From: Neptuniibacter sp. 1_MG-2023
GTDB lineage: Bacteria; Pseudomonadota; Gammaproteobacteria; Pseudomonadales; Balneatricaceae
Assembly: GCF_030547185.1 (NCBI RefSeq)
Contig: NZ_JAUOQR010000005.1
Coordinates: 124,001-188,000 of the forward strand
Direction: 5' to 3'
Length of the DNA: 64,000 nt
In this document: positions 44,059 through 53,294 of the stretch, piece after piece
Position numbering within the stretch: position 1 is the first letter of the stretch
How the letters are laid out: each line of letters begins with the position of its first letter
Position numbers and translations under genes: made by a program
The notes under the pieces: model-generated
The model's input: the letters and a program-made list of their open reading frames with translations, nothing else
Database searches by the model: none
What the model was told of the DNA's origin: nothing

Positions 44059-44853
44059 ATGACAGAGCTTACATCTTCAGACCTAAACATACTGCTTGTC
44101 GAGCCTTCAACAACCCAAAGAAAAATTATTAGGAAGGAACTAAACAAGGCATTAATTGAGTCTATAGATGAAGTTCAAACAATCAAAGATGCCATCGCGC
44201 GCATTGGCGTTGTCAAACCGGATTTAGTCATCAGCACTCTGCACCTTCCTGATGGTTCAGCGATGGACCTCTTAAGCCATATTCGCCAACACGCTGACAC
44301 AAGTGAACTGCCATTTATGTTAGTTTCAAGCGAAACACGTCATCGCGAACTAGATCAGTTTAAACAATCAGGTGTTATTGCAATTTTACCTAAGCCCTTT
44401 ACCCATAATCACCTCACAACAGCAATTAATTCAACATTAGATCTACTATCAAATGATGAGTTAGAACTAGAATATTATGATCCTGCCTCACTACGCGTAC
44501 TGGTTGTAGATGATAGTAAAATGGCACGAAAAATAATTATTAATGTATTAAATAACTTAGGTATTTCACAAATAACCCAAGCAATAGACGGGTCAGAAGC
44601 CATTACCCTCTTACCTCAAGGTTTCGATCTTATTGTGACTGATTACAACATGCCGATTATCAATGGACTTGAACTGACCGAGCATGTACGAAATAGCTCC
44701 GAATACTCCCATCTCCCTATACTTATGGTAACGAGTGAATCCACCCACACCCATTTAAGTAACGTCGCAAAATCGGGTGTAAATGCGATGGCCGACAAAC
44801 CCTTCGAACCCGCCATGATTAAAAAACTATTAGCCCGCATATTAGAAGAGTAG
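44059..44853 (+). CDS. Double-receiver response regulator, first receiver degenerate
   Basis: 264 residues made of two CheY-like receiver domains and no output domain. The second (about 150-260) is canonical: VVDDSK and VTDYNMP with the phospho-acceptor Asp near 196. The first (about 9-125) is degenerate: LLVEPS has only one acidic residue and the acceptor position reads Thr60 (VISTLHLP). Thus only receiver 2 can be phosphorylated. Weak ribosome site. Single gene. Such proteins act in chemotaxis-like or polar signalling systems. Confidence 0.88.
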   Translation: MTELTSSDLNILLVEPSTTQRKIIRKELNKALIESIDEVQTIKDAIARIGVVKPDLVISTLHLPDGSAMDLLSHIRQHADTSELPFMLVSSETRHRELDQFKQSGVIAILPKPFTHNHLTTAINSTLDLLSNDELELEYYDPASLRVLVVDDSKMARKIIINVLNNLGISQITQAIDGSEAITLLPQGFDLIVTDYNMPIINGLELTEHVRNSSEYSHLPILMVTSESTHTHLSNVAKSGVNAMADKPFEPAMIKKLLARILEE

Positions 44854-45162
44854 AGCTTTATAATCCGTAACTCTAATAACTGACCATCAAGAAATGACAA
44901 ATACTCATAGCAGATCGTGGTAGAGAACTTATATATCTTCAAGATATCCAACTTTAGCGACACAGCTGTTTAATTAATAAACAGTCATGTTTTATAACCT
45001 CAACCCATAAGATAACGGTATAAAACGGATAAAAAAACCTTCCAAACTTGCTCTAAACTGCATACAGTGTATAATGCGCGCTTTCCCACCAGAGCAGCTT
45101 ATACTGTTATCGACTACTGTTGATGCAGTCCTGCCCTAATTCCAAACAGGTAACACAAACAG
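44854..45162. other. Leader region upstream of deaD
   Basis: About 310 bases without a gene. It contains the deaD promoter (45048-45075) and a long untranslated leader, about 80 nt, common for cold-shock-type helicase genes. Confidence 0.6.
45048..45075 (+). promoter_or_regulatory. Sigma-70 promoter of deaD
   Basis: -35 TTGCTC (45048-45053), 16-base spacer, -10 TATAAT (45070-45075). Predicted start near 45082, about 80 bases before the ATG. Confidence 0.7.
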
Positions 45163-46959
45163 ATGAATTCAGAAGATCAGCTATCTTTTGCTGAGCTTGG
45201 CCTTGCGGCTTCCGTGCTTAAAACGCTAGACGAAATTGGCTATGAAACGCCGTCTCCAATCCAGGCAGCCACTATCCCTCACTTACTAGAAGGTCGCGAC
45301 CTTTTAGGTGTCGCTCAGACAGGTACCGGTAAAACAGCCGCATTTGCATTGCCATTGCTATCTCGCCTAGACTTAAAAAGCCGTAATACGCAGCTTCTGA
45401 TTCTGGCGCCGACTCGAGAATTAGCTATTCAGGTAGCAGAAGCCTGCCAAACCTATGCCCGCAGCCTACCCGATTTCCACGTACTACCTATATACGGTGG
45501 TCAGGCATATGACAGCCAACTTCGCCAGCTTAAACGCGGTGCGCAAGTGGTTGTTGGTACACCCGGTCGCGTTATGGATCATATGCGCCGCGGTTCTCTT
45601 AAATTAAACAACCTTCAAGCACTCGTACTTGACGAAGCCGATGAAATGCTTCGTATGGGCTTTATTGATGATGTTGAGTGGGTTCTTGAACATACGCCAA
45701 ACGAACGCCAAATAGCATTGTTCTCAGCAACAATGCCAGCTCAGATCAAAAAGGTTGCTCAGACTCATCTAAACAACCCTGCTGAAATACGTATCCAATC
45801 TAAAACTGCTACAGCAACTACAATTGCCCAGAAATACTTACGTGTTTCCGGCAACCAAAAACTAGATGCTTTAACACGTATTCTTGAGATGCAAACGTTT
45901 GATGCGATGCTTATTTTTGTTCGCACAAAGTCAGCGACGGTAGAATTGGCAGAGAAATTAGCCGCACGCGGTTATGCATGCGAAGCACTTAATGGTGATA
46001 TCTCTCAAAACTTGCGTGAACGTACAGTTGAAAAACTAAAACGTGGCCACATCGATATATTGGTGGCAACAGATGTTGTAGCCCGAGGCCTTGACGTTGA
46101 ACGTATCAGCCACGTACTGAACTATGATATTCCATACGATACGGAATCTTATATTCACCGTATTGGCCGTACAGGTCGCGCAGGACGTTCAGGTGAAGCG
46201 ATTTTATTCGTTTCTCCACGCGAACAGCGAATGCTTAAATCTATTGAACGTGCCACACGTCAACAGATTGAACAGATGCAGCTGCCGTCAACAAATGATA
46301 TCAATGAAAAACGTGTAAAACGCTTTGTTGATCGCATTTCAGAAACAATTGAAAACCAAGATATTGAGTTCTATAAAAACCTGCTAACAGAATACCAGCA
46401 AGAACATGATGCAGACCCATTGGTTGTTGCTTCAGCACTTGCTCACTTATTACAGGGTAAAACCCCACTATTAATGAAAGATCAGGCTCGTCCACCTCGT
46501 CGTGAAAGAGAAGAGCGTGGAGAAAGAAATGATCGTGGTGATAGAAAATCTCGTCGTCAACCACAAGGAATGTCAGCTCAGGCTAAACCGCTGAAAGACA
46601 ATCCAAATGTTGAAATGCAACGCTATATGCTTGCTGTTGGCCATGAACATGGTGTAGCACCAAAGAACATTGTGGGCGCTATTGCTAATGAAGCAGATCT
46701 AGATGCAAACCTTATTGGTTCCATTGAAATCTATGACGATTGCTCAACTGTAGATCTACCAGCGGGTATGCCTAAAGCTGTTGTACAGCAGCTCCGCAAA
46801 GCCATTGTTTGCGGTCAGCGCCTGAATATCAAAGATCTATCTAGTGATGCAGCACCAAGCGGTGGTCGTGGAAAAAGAGGCCCAAGCGGTAATAGCACTA
46901 ACCGTAACCGCCCACCTCGTCGCGCTAAGAAAGATACAAGAAAAAGCAAAGACAGCTAA
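45163..46959 (+). CDS. deaD: DEAD-box RNA helicase DeaD/CsdA
   Basis: 598 residues. ATP-dependent RNA helicase for ribosome assembly and mRNA turnover, important in cold. Motifs: Q motif (GYETPSPIQ), I TGTGKT, II DEAD, III SAT, VI HRIGRTGRAG. After the helicase core come a DeaD dimerisation region, a basic Arg-rich linker (RREREERGERNDRGDRKS), a DbpA-like RNA-binding domain (MQRYMLAVGHEHGVAPKNI, about 475-550) and a basic Gly-rich tail. Length matches E. coli DeaD (629) roughly. Followed by a strong terminator. Confidence 0.96.
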   Translation: MNSEDQLSFAELGLAASVLKTLDEIGYETPSPIQAATIPHLLEGRDLLGVAQTGTGKTAAFALPLLSRLDLKSRNTQLLILAPTRELAIQVAEACQTYARSLPDFHVLPIYGGQAYDSQLRQLKRGAQVVVGTPGRVMDHMRRGSLKLNNLQALVLDEADEMLRMGFIDDVEWVLEHTPNERQIALFSATMPAQIKKVAQTHLNNPAEIRIQSKTATATTIAQKYLRVSGNQKLDALTRILEMQTFDAMLIFVRTKSATVELAEKLAARGYACEALNGDISQNLRERTVEKLKRGHIDILVATDVVARGLDVERISHVLNYDIPYDTESYIHRIGRTGRAGRSGEAILFVSPREQRMLKSIERATRQQIEQMQLPSTNDINEKRVKRFVDRISETIENQDIEFYKNLLTEYQQEHDADPLVVASALAHLLQGKTPLLMKDQARPPRREREERGERNDRGDRKSRRQPQGMSAQAKPLKDNPNVEMQRYMLAVGHEHGVAPKNIVGAIANEADLDANLIGSIEIYDDCSTVDLPAGMPKAVVQQLRKAIVCGQRLNIKDLSSDAAPSGGRGKRGPSGNSTNRNRPPRRAKKDTRKSKDS

Positions 46960-47046
46960 GGGATAACTCCCCTTACTAAGCTGAGGCTTAGTTCGCTCAA
47001 AGCTTTCATCGATAAAGGACGTTACCATAAAGGAATGCCCTTAACA

Positions 47047-47090
47047 CACCGGATATTTTGCATCCCCTTCGCAAGATATCCGGTGTTTTT
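47047..47090 (+). terminator. Intrinsic terminator of deaD
   Basis: CACCGGATAT and ATATCCGGTG (47047-47056, 47076-47085) pair, extended by inner TTTTGC/GCAAGA pairs, followed by TTTTT. Confidence 0.88.
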
Positions 47091-47126
47091 ATTATTGCTC
47101 TCAAAAAGTATATCTAGGCGCTTTAC

Positions 47127-47513
47127 TTACTCCCCTACCACCATAATGGCTTCCACCTCAATATCAGCGTCTTTCGGGATCTGTTTTACGGCGAAAGCCG
47201 CACGCGCCGGATAAGGTTCAGAGAAATACTTGGCCATTACTTCATTCACTTCAGCAAAATATTTCATATCAGAAAGTAAAATAGTAACTTTAACAATATC
47301 AGATAAAGAACCACCCGCTGCATCAGCAACCGCTTGCAAGTTTTTAAATACCTGCTCTGCCTGTGCCGAAAAAGATTCGGTAATCAGCTCCATTGTTTCA
47401 GGCACCAGTGGGATCTGACCTGACATATAGACGGTACTACCTACACGCACAGCCTGTGAATATGTACCTATAGCAGAAGGTGCATTTTCAGTACTGATAA
47501 TACTTTTATTCAT
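47127..47513 (-). CDS. ridA: RidA family reactive-intermediate deaminase
   Basis: 128 residues. Hydrolyses 2-aminoacrylate and related enamine/imines made by PLP enzymes. Family motifs: PSAIGTYSQAVRVGSTVYMSGQIPL near the N terminus, and the catalytic Arg in PYPARAAFAVKQIPKDADIEVEAI near 105. AGGAAC precedes ATG 47513; the longer frame adds five non-conserved residues. Convergent with deaD, no partner genes. Confidence 0.93.
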   Translation of the reverse strand: MNKSIISTENAPSAIGTYSQAVRVGSTVYMSGQIPLVPETMELITESFSAQAEQVFKNLQAVADAAGGSLSDIVKVTILLSDMKYFAEVNEVMAKYFSEPYPARAAFAVKQIPKDADIEVEAIMVVGE

Positions 47514-47609
47514 AATCGTTCCTGTCAAAATAATTGAGTCGAATTACTTTTATAGCGTCAATCAATAGTTAGGAATTTAATCAACTAACTATAAACTTAA
47601 CCTATGTAT

Positions 47610-48035
47610 CTACTTAGGTGGTGCTAAACTAACTCGTACTTTAGCCGGCGCATTAGGAAAGAAAATACACTGCAATACCACATTGGATTCTTCTTCAAAA
47701 TAGACCATGACACCTTTACCCCGATCCAACCAACGCACTTGATCGAAATCCTGGCCATCCCAATGTTGAGCCCACAAACTAGAGCTTGCTGCGCGTCGTT
47801 CAAAAGCTATGCCACAATACTTTTCTGCTTGCTCTCTGTAACGCTCCCCCCAACACTCAAGACTTTTTTTACATGTCGCAGAGGCCGCCCGCGTATCTGT
47901 TCTTTTATACATTTGAACACACTTTCCCCTGACTGCTGGATCAGAATATTCTCGACATTGGTCCAATTCTGCATCATTCACTGCATAAGCAGATAACGGT
48001 AATAATAAAACCAAAAGCCCTAAAATTTTACCCAT
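47610..48035 (-). CDS. Secreted cysteine-rich hypothetical protein
   Basis: 141 residues with a signal peptide (about 1-18, ending SAYA). The mature part has six cysteines (CREYSD, GKCVQMY, TCKKSLECWGERY, KYCG, LQCIFF), which suggests disulfides. No family recognised. AAGGAAGGG ribosome site. Single gene, divergent from tlyA. Confidence 0.7.
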   Translation of the reverse strand: MGKILGLLVLLLPLSAYAVNDAELDQCREYSDPAVRGKCVQMYKRTDTRAASATCKKSLECWGERYREQAEKYCGIAFERRAASSSLWAQHWDGQDFDQVRWLDRGKGVMVYFEEESNVVLQCIFFPNAPAKVRVSLAPPK

Positions 48036-48170
48036 AATCCCTTCCTTAATCCGGCCCCTTTTAATTTAGCAGTTTACACCGCCATAAGGATGCTTCCTAG
48101 TTTAGAAAAATTTTCACTCGCCAACAGAAGAACACGTATAATAACGGCTTTAATGTGACCCGGAAAAAGC

Positions 48171-48932
48171 ATGCAACGTGTAGACCTGCTCCTTGTAAAT
48201 AACGCCTTAGCAAATACGCGCACCCACGCACAGCGTTTGATCAAAAATAACAAAGTCACAGCCTTTTACAAAGGCATTTGGCAACCTGTTACAAAACCGG
48301 GTCTTAAACTTGATGAGCATACAGAATTTAAAGTCGAAACCGACGATGCTGATCGCTTTGTTTCACGCGGCGCTTTTAAACTTTTAGCCGCATTAGAAAA
48401 ACAACAATTAGCTGTTGAAGGTTGGATCGCCATTGATATTGGACAATCAACAGGCGGCTTCAGCGACTGTCTTCTTCAAGCAGGCGTGAGCTCTGTTATC
48501 GGCGTTGAGGTTGGCCATAGCCAACTAGCTGAGAAGCTAGCAAGCGATCCTCGCGTACTATGCTATGAACGCGTTAACGCCAGAGAACTCCCTAGCGAAA
48601 CCCTGCTAGAACACACTAAACAAGGCAGCGGATTTGATCTTGCAGTCATGGATGTCTCATTTATATCTCAACTTAAAATACTCCCCTCTCTTATTCCTCT
48701 CATTAAAGACGAGGGCTACCTTATCAGTCTAGTCAAACCTCAATTCGAAGTGGGTAAAGAGGGTATAGGGCGAGGAGGAATTGTTCGAGATGCTAACTTA
48801 TACCCTCTAGTAAAAACCAAAGTAATCGATTGCTGCGAGTCTTTAGGTCTTCAAATCTGCGAGTACTTTGAAAGCCCAATAAAAGGTGGCGATGGAAATA
48901 GAGAGTTTTTACTTATAGCAAGAAAAGCATAA
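48171..48932 (+). CDS. tlyA: TlyA family rRNA 2'-O-methyltransferase
   Basis: 253 residues. N-terminal S4 RNA-binding domain (RVDLLLVNNALANTRTHAQRLIKNNKVTA, 3-31) and an FtsJ-like methyltransferase (IAIDIGQSTGGFSDCLLQAG near 88, VMDVSFISQ near 160, LVKPQFEVGKEGIGRGGIVRD near 190). TlyA methylates ribose in 16S and/or 23S rRNA and was once called hemolysin A. Good ribosome site. Single gene. Confidence 0.94.
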   Translation: MQRVDLLLVNNALANTRTHAQRLIKNNKVTAFYKGIWQPVTKPGLKLDEHTEFKVETDDADRFVSRGAFKLLAALEKQQLAVEGWIAIDIGQSTGGFSDCLLQAGVSSVIGVEVGHSQLAEKLASDPRVLCYERVNARELPSETLLEHTKQGSGFDLAVMDVSFISQLKILPSLIPLIKDEGYLISLVKPQFEVGKEGIGRGGIVRDANLYPLVKTKVIDCCESLGLQICEYFESPIKGGDGNREFLLIARKA

Positions 48933-48998
48933 GAAGCGAACAACGTACCCAAACCGCTCCTACCCTTATATATTGAATAGAGTGATTACCCTTAACTT

Positions 48999-49033
48999 AA
49001 CGCTGAAAAGCTACATGTTTACCTATCAGCGTT
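48999..49033. terminator. Hairpin between tlyA and the converging DUF1289 gene
   Basis: AACGCTGA and TCAGCGTT pair across a 19-base loop. No clear T-run; weak. Confidence 0.35.
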
Positions 49034-49254
49034 TACTGAAAACTATCCATCAACTCAATATGCTTCTGCCTTGCAAGCTCCTGACGGCTTTGAGACTTAT
49101 CTAAGGTTACTGATTTCTCAGCATCTGACATATTGCTCCACTGCATAATTTCCTTAATAGATCGATAGCATCCCAAACAAACATCATTATCATCTAGGCA
49201 GCAATTGCGAACACAAGGTGAGCTAAATGGTTTTGCTGTTACAACCGGTTTCAT
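49033..49254 (-). CDS. DUF1289 domain protein
   Basis: 73 residues with the family pattern SPCVRNCCLDDNDVCLGCYRS, that is C-x3-CC-x6-C-x2-C, probably a metal or iron-sulfur site, then IKEIMQWSNMSDAEK. Function unknown. ATG 49254 chosen because GAGGTG lies 6 bases upstream; an earlier start would add a non-conserved stretch. Single gene. Confidence 0.88.
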   Translation of the reverse strand: MKPVVTAKPFSSPCVRNCCLDDNDVCLGCYRSIKEIMQWSNMSDAEKSVTLDKSQSRQELARQKHIELMDSFQ

Positions 49255-49424
49255 TTTTTCACCTCTTTGTATCATACCTTCAACAAACCTAAACACACAT
49301 CCAATAAGCATAGCAAAAAACCAAGAATCTCACCCAATGTAGGATTTTTTAAAAAAAGAAGGAACCTAGTTCTTAATAATGCATCCAAGTATGCAAGATA
49401 CAATTGGATGGGTTAGGAATAATA

Positions 49425-50561
49425 ATGAAGAAAATTATAGTGGCATCAATTATTGCTTTAAGTGGATTGGGCCTTAGTAGTCTAGTAATCGGCACCGAAA
49501 GTGCTTCTACCGAAGACCCTCTCCAAAACAAAGTGTCCACTCGCTTAGCCGTGGCTACATTTGCAGGCGGCTGCTTTTGGTGTACTGAGTCTGATTTTGA
49601 AAAGTTAAAAGGCGTTGTCCAGGTTATTTCTGGATACAGTGGTGGTGTAAAACCTAACCCCACTTACAAAGAGGTTTCATCGGGGCAAACAAAACATACT
49701 GAAGCGATTCAAGTGTTTTATGATCCTAATGTAATCTCTTACGAAGGTTTGCTAGAACGCTTATGGCGCGGTATGAACCCTACTGATGGCAAGGGCCAGT
49801 TTGTTGACCGTGGGCAACAATACAGACCTGCAGTTTTTTACCACAACGATGCACAGAAAAAAGCGGTTGAAGCCTCCATTGCTAAATTAGAGAAATCTGG
49901 CGTTTTTAATCAACCAATGGCCACTGAAATTAGCCCTTATACAAGTTTTTATAAGGCCGAAGATTACCATCAAGATTATTACCTCAAAAATCCTATTCGC
50001 TATAGTTACTACCGGAACGGGTCAGGTAGAGATCAATATCTCAGCAGCCGCTGGGGAGATGAGCTAAAAATTGATTACACACAATATACTAGCCAAGCTT
50101 CTGTTGCTGATGTAGCAGCCGATCGTTTCGTCACACCGTCGGAGCATTATCTACGCTCGGTCTTAACACCTTTGCAATTTAATGTGACACAAGAAGACGG
50201 TACGGAACGCCCATTCGACAATGCTTATTGGGACGAGAAACGGGAAGGCATTTATGTAGATATTGTTAGTGGAGAGCCTCTTTTTTCATCAAAAGATAAG
50301 TTCAAATCAGGTACAGGCTGGCCTAGCTTCACACAACCTATTAAGGGCGTACCGATCATTGAAAAAGAAGATAATTCTCTTTTTATGAAACGGGTTGAAG
50401 TCAGAAGCTCTAAAGCTGATTCTCACCTTGGTCATATTTTTAATGATGGACCAGCACCTAGTGGGCTTCGCTATTGCATCAATTCAGCATCGTTACGCTT
50501 TATAGCAAAGGAAGATCTGATCAATGAAGGATATGCAGAATTTGCATCTTTATTTGAATAA
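49425..50561 (+). CDS. msrAB: Bifunctional peptide methionine sulfoxide reductase MsrA/MsrB
   Basis: 378 residues. Secreted or periplasmic: an N-terminal hydrophobic signal ([20 protein letters not shown]). MsrA domain with catalytic GGCFWCTE near 48; MsrB domain with SGTGWPSF near 300 and catalytic Cys in [11 protein letters not shown] near 355. The zinc CxxC pairs of many MsrB proteins are absent ([11 protein letters not shown]), so this is the zinc-free type. It repairs both S- and R-methionine sulfoxide. ATG 49425 chosen (TAGGAA upstream). Confidence 0.94.
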   Translation: MKKIIVASIIALSGLGLSSLVIGTESASTEDPLQNKVSTRLAVATFAGGCFWCTESDFEKLKGVVQVISGYSGGVKPNPTYKEVSSGQTKHTEAIQVFYDPNVISYEGLLERLWRGMNPTDGKGQFVDRGQQYRPAVFYHNDAQKKAVEASIAKLEKSGVFNQPMATEISPYTSFYKAEDYHQDYYLKNPIRYSYYRNGSGRDQYLSSRWGDELKIDYTQYTSQASVADVAADRFVTPSEHYLRSVLTPLQFNVTQEDGTERPFDNAYWDEKREGIYVDIVSGEPLFSSKDKFKSGTGWPSFTQPIKGVPIIEKEDNSLFMKRVEVRSSKADSHLGHIFNDGPAPSGLRYCINSASLRFIAKEDLINEGYAEFASLFE

Positions 50562-50606
50562 AGGCCGTGATATTGCCATAGATATGATTTAAAAACGGTA
50601 CTGAAC

Positions 50607-50632
50607 GGGTTAGGTCAAGCACCTAACCCTTT
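50607..50632. terminator. Terminator between msrAB and the converging hisA-like gene
   Basis: GGGTTAGGT and ACCTAACCC (50607-50615, 50621-50629) form a perfect 9-bp stem with 5-base loop, then TTTC. Confidence 0.6.
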
Positions 50633-50636
50633 CAGC

Positions 50637-51392
50637 CTATCGATTGTTCCATTCAATACACTCATTAAGTGTCACACCAGAACCACCAAAAATATCTAAG
50701 GCGCTTCCTATCGTCAGATCAACCTTTCCTCCAGATAACCGCTCAACCAATTTAAGGTCATCTAAAGAGCGGGCGCCTCCTGCGTAGGTCACCGGTATTG
50801 GGCAAGAAAGACCAAGCAGCTTAACAAGATCCTCATCAATACCACCCTGAAGCCCTTCCACATCAGCAGCATGAATTAAAAATTCAGCACAGTGCGATGC
50901 TAGCTCAGACAATGTCTCCGTATTAACCTCCATATCTGTGACGGTTTGCCAACGATCTGTAGCTATATGCCAACCCGATTCAGTACGCCTACAACTCAGA
51001 TCTAAAATTAATCGCTCTACACCCGTTACCGCTTTAATCGTTTCCAGCCTTTCACAACTAAATTGACCATCGACGAAGAGATATGAAGTCACAATTACAT
51101 GGGAAGCTCCGGCCTGTAAAAACTCTTCGGCATTGCTATTGTTAACCCCACCACCAAACTGTAATCCACCAGGCCAAGCTGCTAACGCTTTCAATGCTTG
51201 CTCCTTATTACCGGGGCCTAATGCAATTACATGACCGCCCAAAAGCTGGTGTGTCTTATACAGCTCCGCATAATAAGCCGCATCATATGTACTAACAAAA
51301 TTAGTATCTGCGCCACTCTCATTTAAGCTACCACCAACTATCTGCTTAACCTGACCTTGATGCAGGTCTATACATGGACGAAACTGAGTCAA
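50637..51392 (-). CDS. hisA: HisA isomerase of eukaryotic type
   Basis: 251 residues. Fits phosphoribosylformimino-AICAR ribotide isomerase of histidine synthesis in its eukaryotic form (yeast HIS6, plants): FRPCIDLHQGQVKQIVGG, then GGHVIALGPGN, PGGLQFGGGVN, ASHVIVTSYLF, RLILDLSCRR, DVEGLQGGIDEDLV, PVTYAGGARSLDDL and TIGSALDIFGG all follow that type rather than the usual bacterial HisA. Start is a TTG at 51392 with GGAG 6 bases upstream. It is an orphan: no other his gene nearby. Seen in the sequence: the motifs; inferred: gene transfer or replacement. Confidence 0.88.
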   Translation of the reverse strand: MTQFRPCIDLHQGQVKQIVGGSLNESGADTNFVSTYDAAYYAELYKTHQLLGGHVIALGPGNKEQALKALAAWPGGLQFGGGVNNSNAEEFLQAGASHVIVTSYLFVDGQFSCERLETIKAVTGVERLILDLSCRRTESGWHIATDRWQTVTDMEVNTETLSELASHCAEFLIHAADVEGLQGGIDEDLVKLLGLSCPIPVTYAGGARSLDDLKLVERLSGGKVDLTIGSALDIFGGSGVTLNECIEWNNR

Positions 51393-51530
51393 AAAAAGCT
51401 CCAAATAATTAAGATAATAATTAGATATATTTTAACGATCTAAAAAAAGAAGGTACATTTTTATCTCTATAAGATTTATATAGCAATAAGAGTTCGAATG
51501 AAGTTTGTAACTACAGTGATAAGAATACCA

Positions 51531-51779
51531 TCACTTCAAATGCTGCCGAATACGCTTGCAGTCATATTCATTGTACTGTTTTTTGTATCCGTTACGTTGC
51601 TTATGCAAGCGATTCATCTTCTTACTATCTCCCCCCTTTCGCTTAAGGTTAGTAAGCTGCTTTATCGAATCTTGTATAGACTGGCATCGCTGGATCAACG
51701 CTTTATCGTCAGCAGACGATAAGGTAGATCCGAAAAGGGTGAGTAAAATGAATCCATTAATTATCCATCGAGTTGTCAT
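51531..51779 (-). CDS. Small secreted basic protein, unknown
   Basis: 82 residues: signal peptide (about 1-21, ending SSADD region), then a basic helical region (CQSIQDSIKQLTNLKRKGGD, RLHKQRNGYKKQYNEYDC) with two cysteines. Similar small proteins are widespread in this order of bacteria but have no known role. GGGAG precedes ATG 51779. Two overlapping plus-strand frames are less plausible. Confidence 0.65.
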   Translation of the reverse strand: MTTRWIINGFILLTLFGSTLSSADDKALIQRCQSIQDSIKQLTNLKRKGGDSKKMNRLHKQRNGYKKQYNEYDCKRIRQHLK

Positions 51780-51803
51780 AACCACTCCCTGTAAAAACAA
51801 CTT

Positions 51804-52952
51804 TTAATATCTTTTTTTAGCCGAGATCACTTTCACTAAGTAGCCCTGACTTTCTACCGGCATTTTAGTACGTAAGCTAGACCATACATGCTCACTCGAC
51901 GATCGGTTAATTATATTAAACGCCTCTTCTCGCTGAGAAGAGAAGCTTCTTAATACATTACCCGCTCCGCCATTATAAGCAGCAATAACACAATACTCTT
52001 TACTAACCGGGTTGCGAACCTTCACTAAATAACGAGTTTGTAAAATATGCAAATAAGCACACCCCATACGAATATTATTTTCAATATTGAACAAATAGGA
52101 GGCCGATGGCGTACCTGCGTAGCCATGAACCTCTTCAAACGCGTCCCTACCTGCGGTTGTTGGTACAATTTGCATAAGGCCATAGGCGGGCACCCAACTC
52201 ACGGCATAGGGGTTAAAATTACTTTCAGTTTCAATAATGGCGTAAACAAGTGCTGGGGCTAACTGATATTTTGCAGCGTAACGCTCTACATAAGATGCGT
52301 ATTTATGTTGTCGAGTAAGCTTATGCTGTTGAAGTAAAGGGAATTCAACGTAAGAGACACTTTTCTGTGAGCCGTCTGGCATTTTAATCTGACGGGTATG
52401 AACACCTTGATTCAACAAATAGGCAGCATAACGATCTGCCCTCCACGCCCAACGAATCGGCTTATGATCTTGATCAACAATTTGATTGAATAAAAAAGGC
52501 TCATCTCCAAGCACAACCTCTTGATCAGAAAATAGGTCTACTTTCTCGGGGTTAGCCGGCGTCAAAAGCGTCTTGATAATTGATTGCTTTAAGAGCTGCT
52601 TATTTTGACTTTCCACTCTGACAATACCCGTTTCAAAATCAACTAGCGCGCGACTCGTATAGCCATCAGTATATTTCACATATTCTTTCGGGGATGGTTT
52701 TACCGAATCATCACCACCCCAAGCAGACGATATATGTGTAAGAAAACTATCAACTCGCTTTATATCGTTTACTAACGACTGAGGATTCGTGACCCAACTC
52801 CTTGCTTTACTCTGTGCGCGAGAGACAACAACATCTTCGATAGCCCCTCCTCCTGCTACGCCCTGAGCAATACGAAAGGCATCATGCGTTGTGCAACCAA
52901 CTAAGGTTAATGGCAAAGATCCCAGCAAAAATTTTCTTCGCGTTAAGGGCAT
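51804..52952 (-). CDS. mltC: Membrane-bound lytic transglycosylase, MltC-like
   Basis: 382 residues. Lipoprotein signal with lipobox LVGC near 16-19. An N-terminal DUF3393-type domain is followed by an SLT domain: ETESNFNPYAVSWVPAYGLMQ with catalytic Glu in ALVYAIIETES near 250, and VIAAYNGGAGNVLR near 340. It cleaves the glycan strands of peptidoglycan to 1,6-anhydro ends at the outer membrane. ATG 52952 chosen (GAGG 5 bases upstream). 24 bases before the small secreted protein gene. Confidence 0.93.
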   Translation of the reverse strand: MPLTRRKFLLGSLPLTLVGCTTHDAFRIAQGVAGGGAIEDVVVSRAQSKARSWVTNPQSLVNDIKRVDSFLTHISSAWGGDDSVKPSPKEYVKYTDGYTSRALVDFETGIVRVESQNKQLLKQSIIKTLLTPANPEKVDLFSDQEVVLGDEPFLFNQIVDQDHKPIRWAWRADRYAAYLLNQGVHTRQIKMPDGSQKSVSYVEFPLLQQHKLTRQHKYASYVERYAAKYQLAPALVYAIIETESNFNPYAVSWVPAYGLMQIVPTTAGRDAFEEVHGYAGTPSASYLFNIENNIRMGCAYLHILQTRYLVKVRNPVSKEYCVIAAYNGGAGNVLRSFSSQREEAFNIINRSSSEHVWSSLRTKMPVESQGYLVKVISAKKRY

Positions 52953-53294
52953 AAACACCTCATTTATAACGACACAATCAGTTAAAGAGAAAAATTTATG
53001 ATTCAAACATCAGTTATCATTAGTCCAAACTAACGCCACGCCGCTTTTTTAAAATCCAATAAAAATAAAATAATAACGATAGAATTCAAGAAGTTAAAAC
53101 AAAAACCATTAACTTCACACCTGTAAAGTACACCTAGGTCTTAATTTCAAATAGGATAGAATCCTGTATTAAACAAGAGAGCTCTTATATAAATAGAATC
53201 GTCTACTTAAATTAATGATCGTTTTAGTATCATACAAGCGTTATTATTTTTATGGCTAGCTACAATAAAAAATCAACTAAAAGAGATTAACACC

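Noticed and set aside
51498-51722. Plus-strand 74-residue frame antisense to the small secreted protein
   Set aside because: The minus-strand frame has a ribosome site, a signal peptide and a coherent mature protein; the plus-strand frame lacks these.
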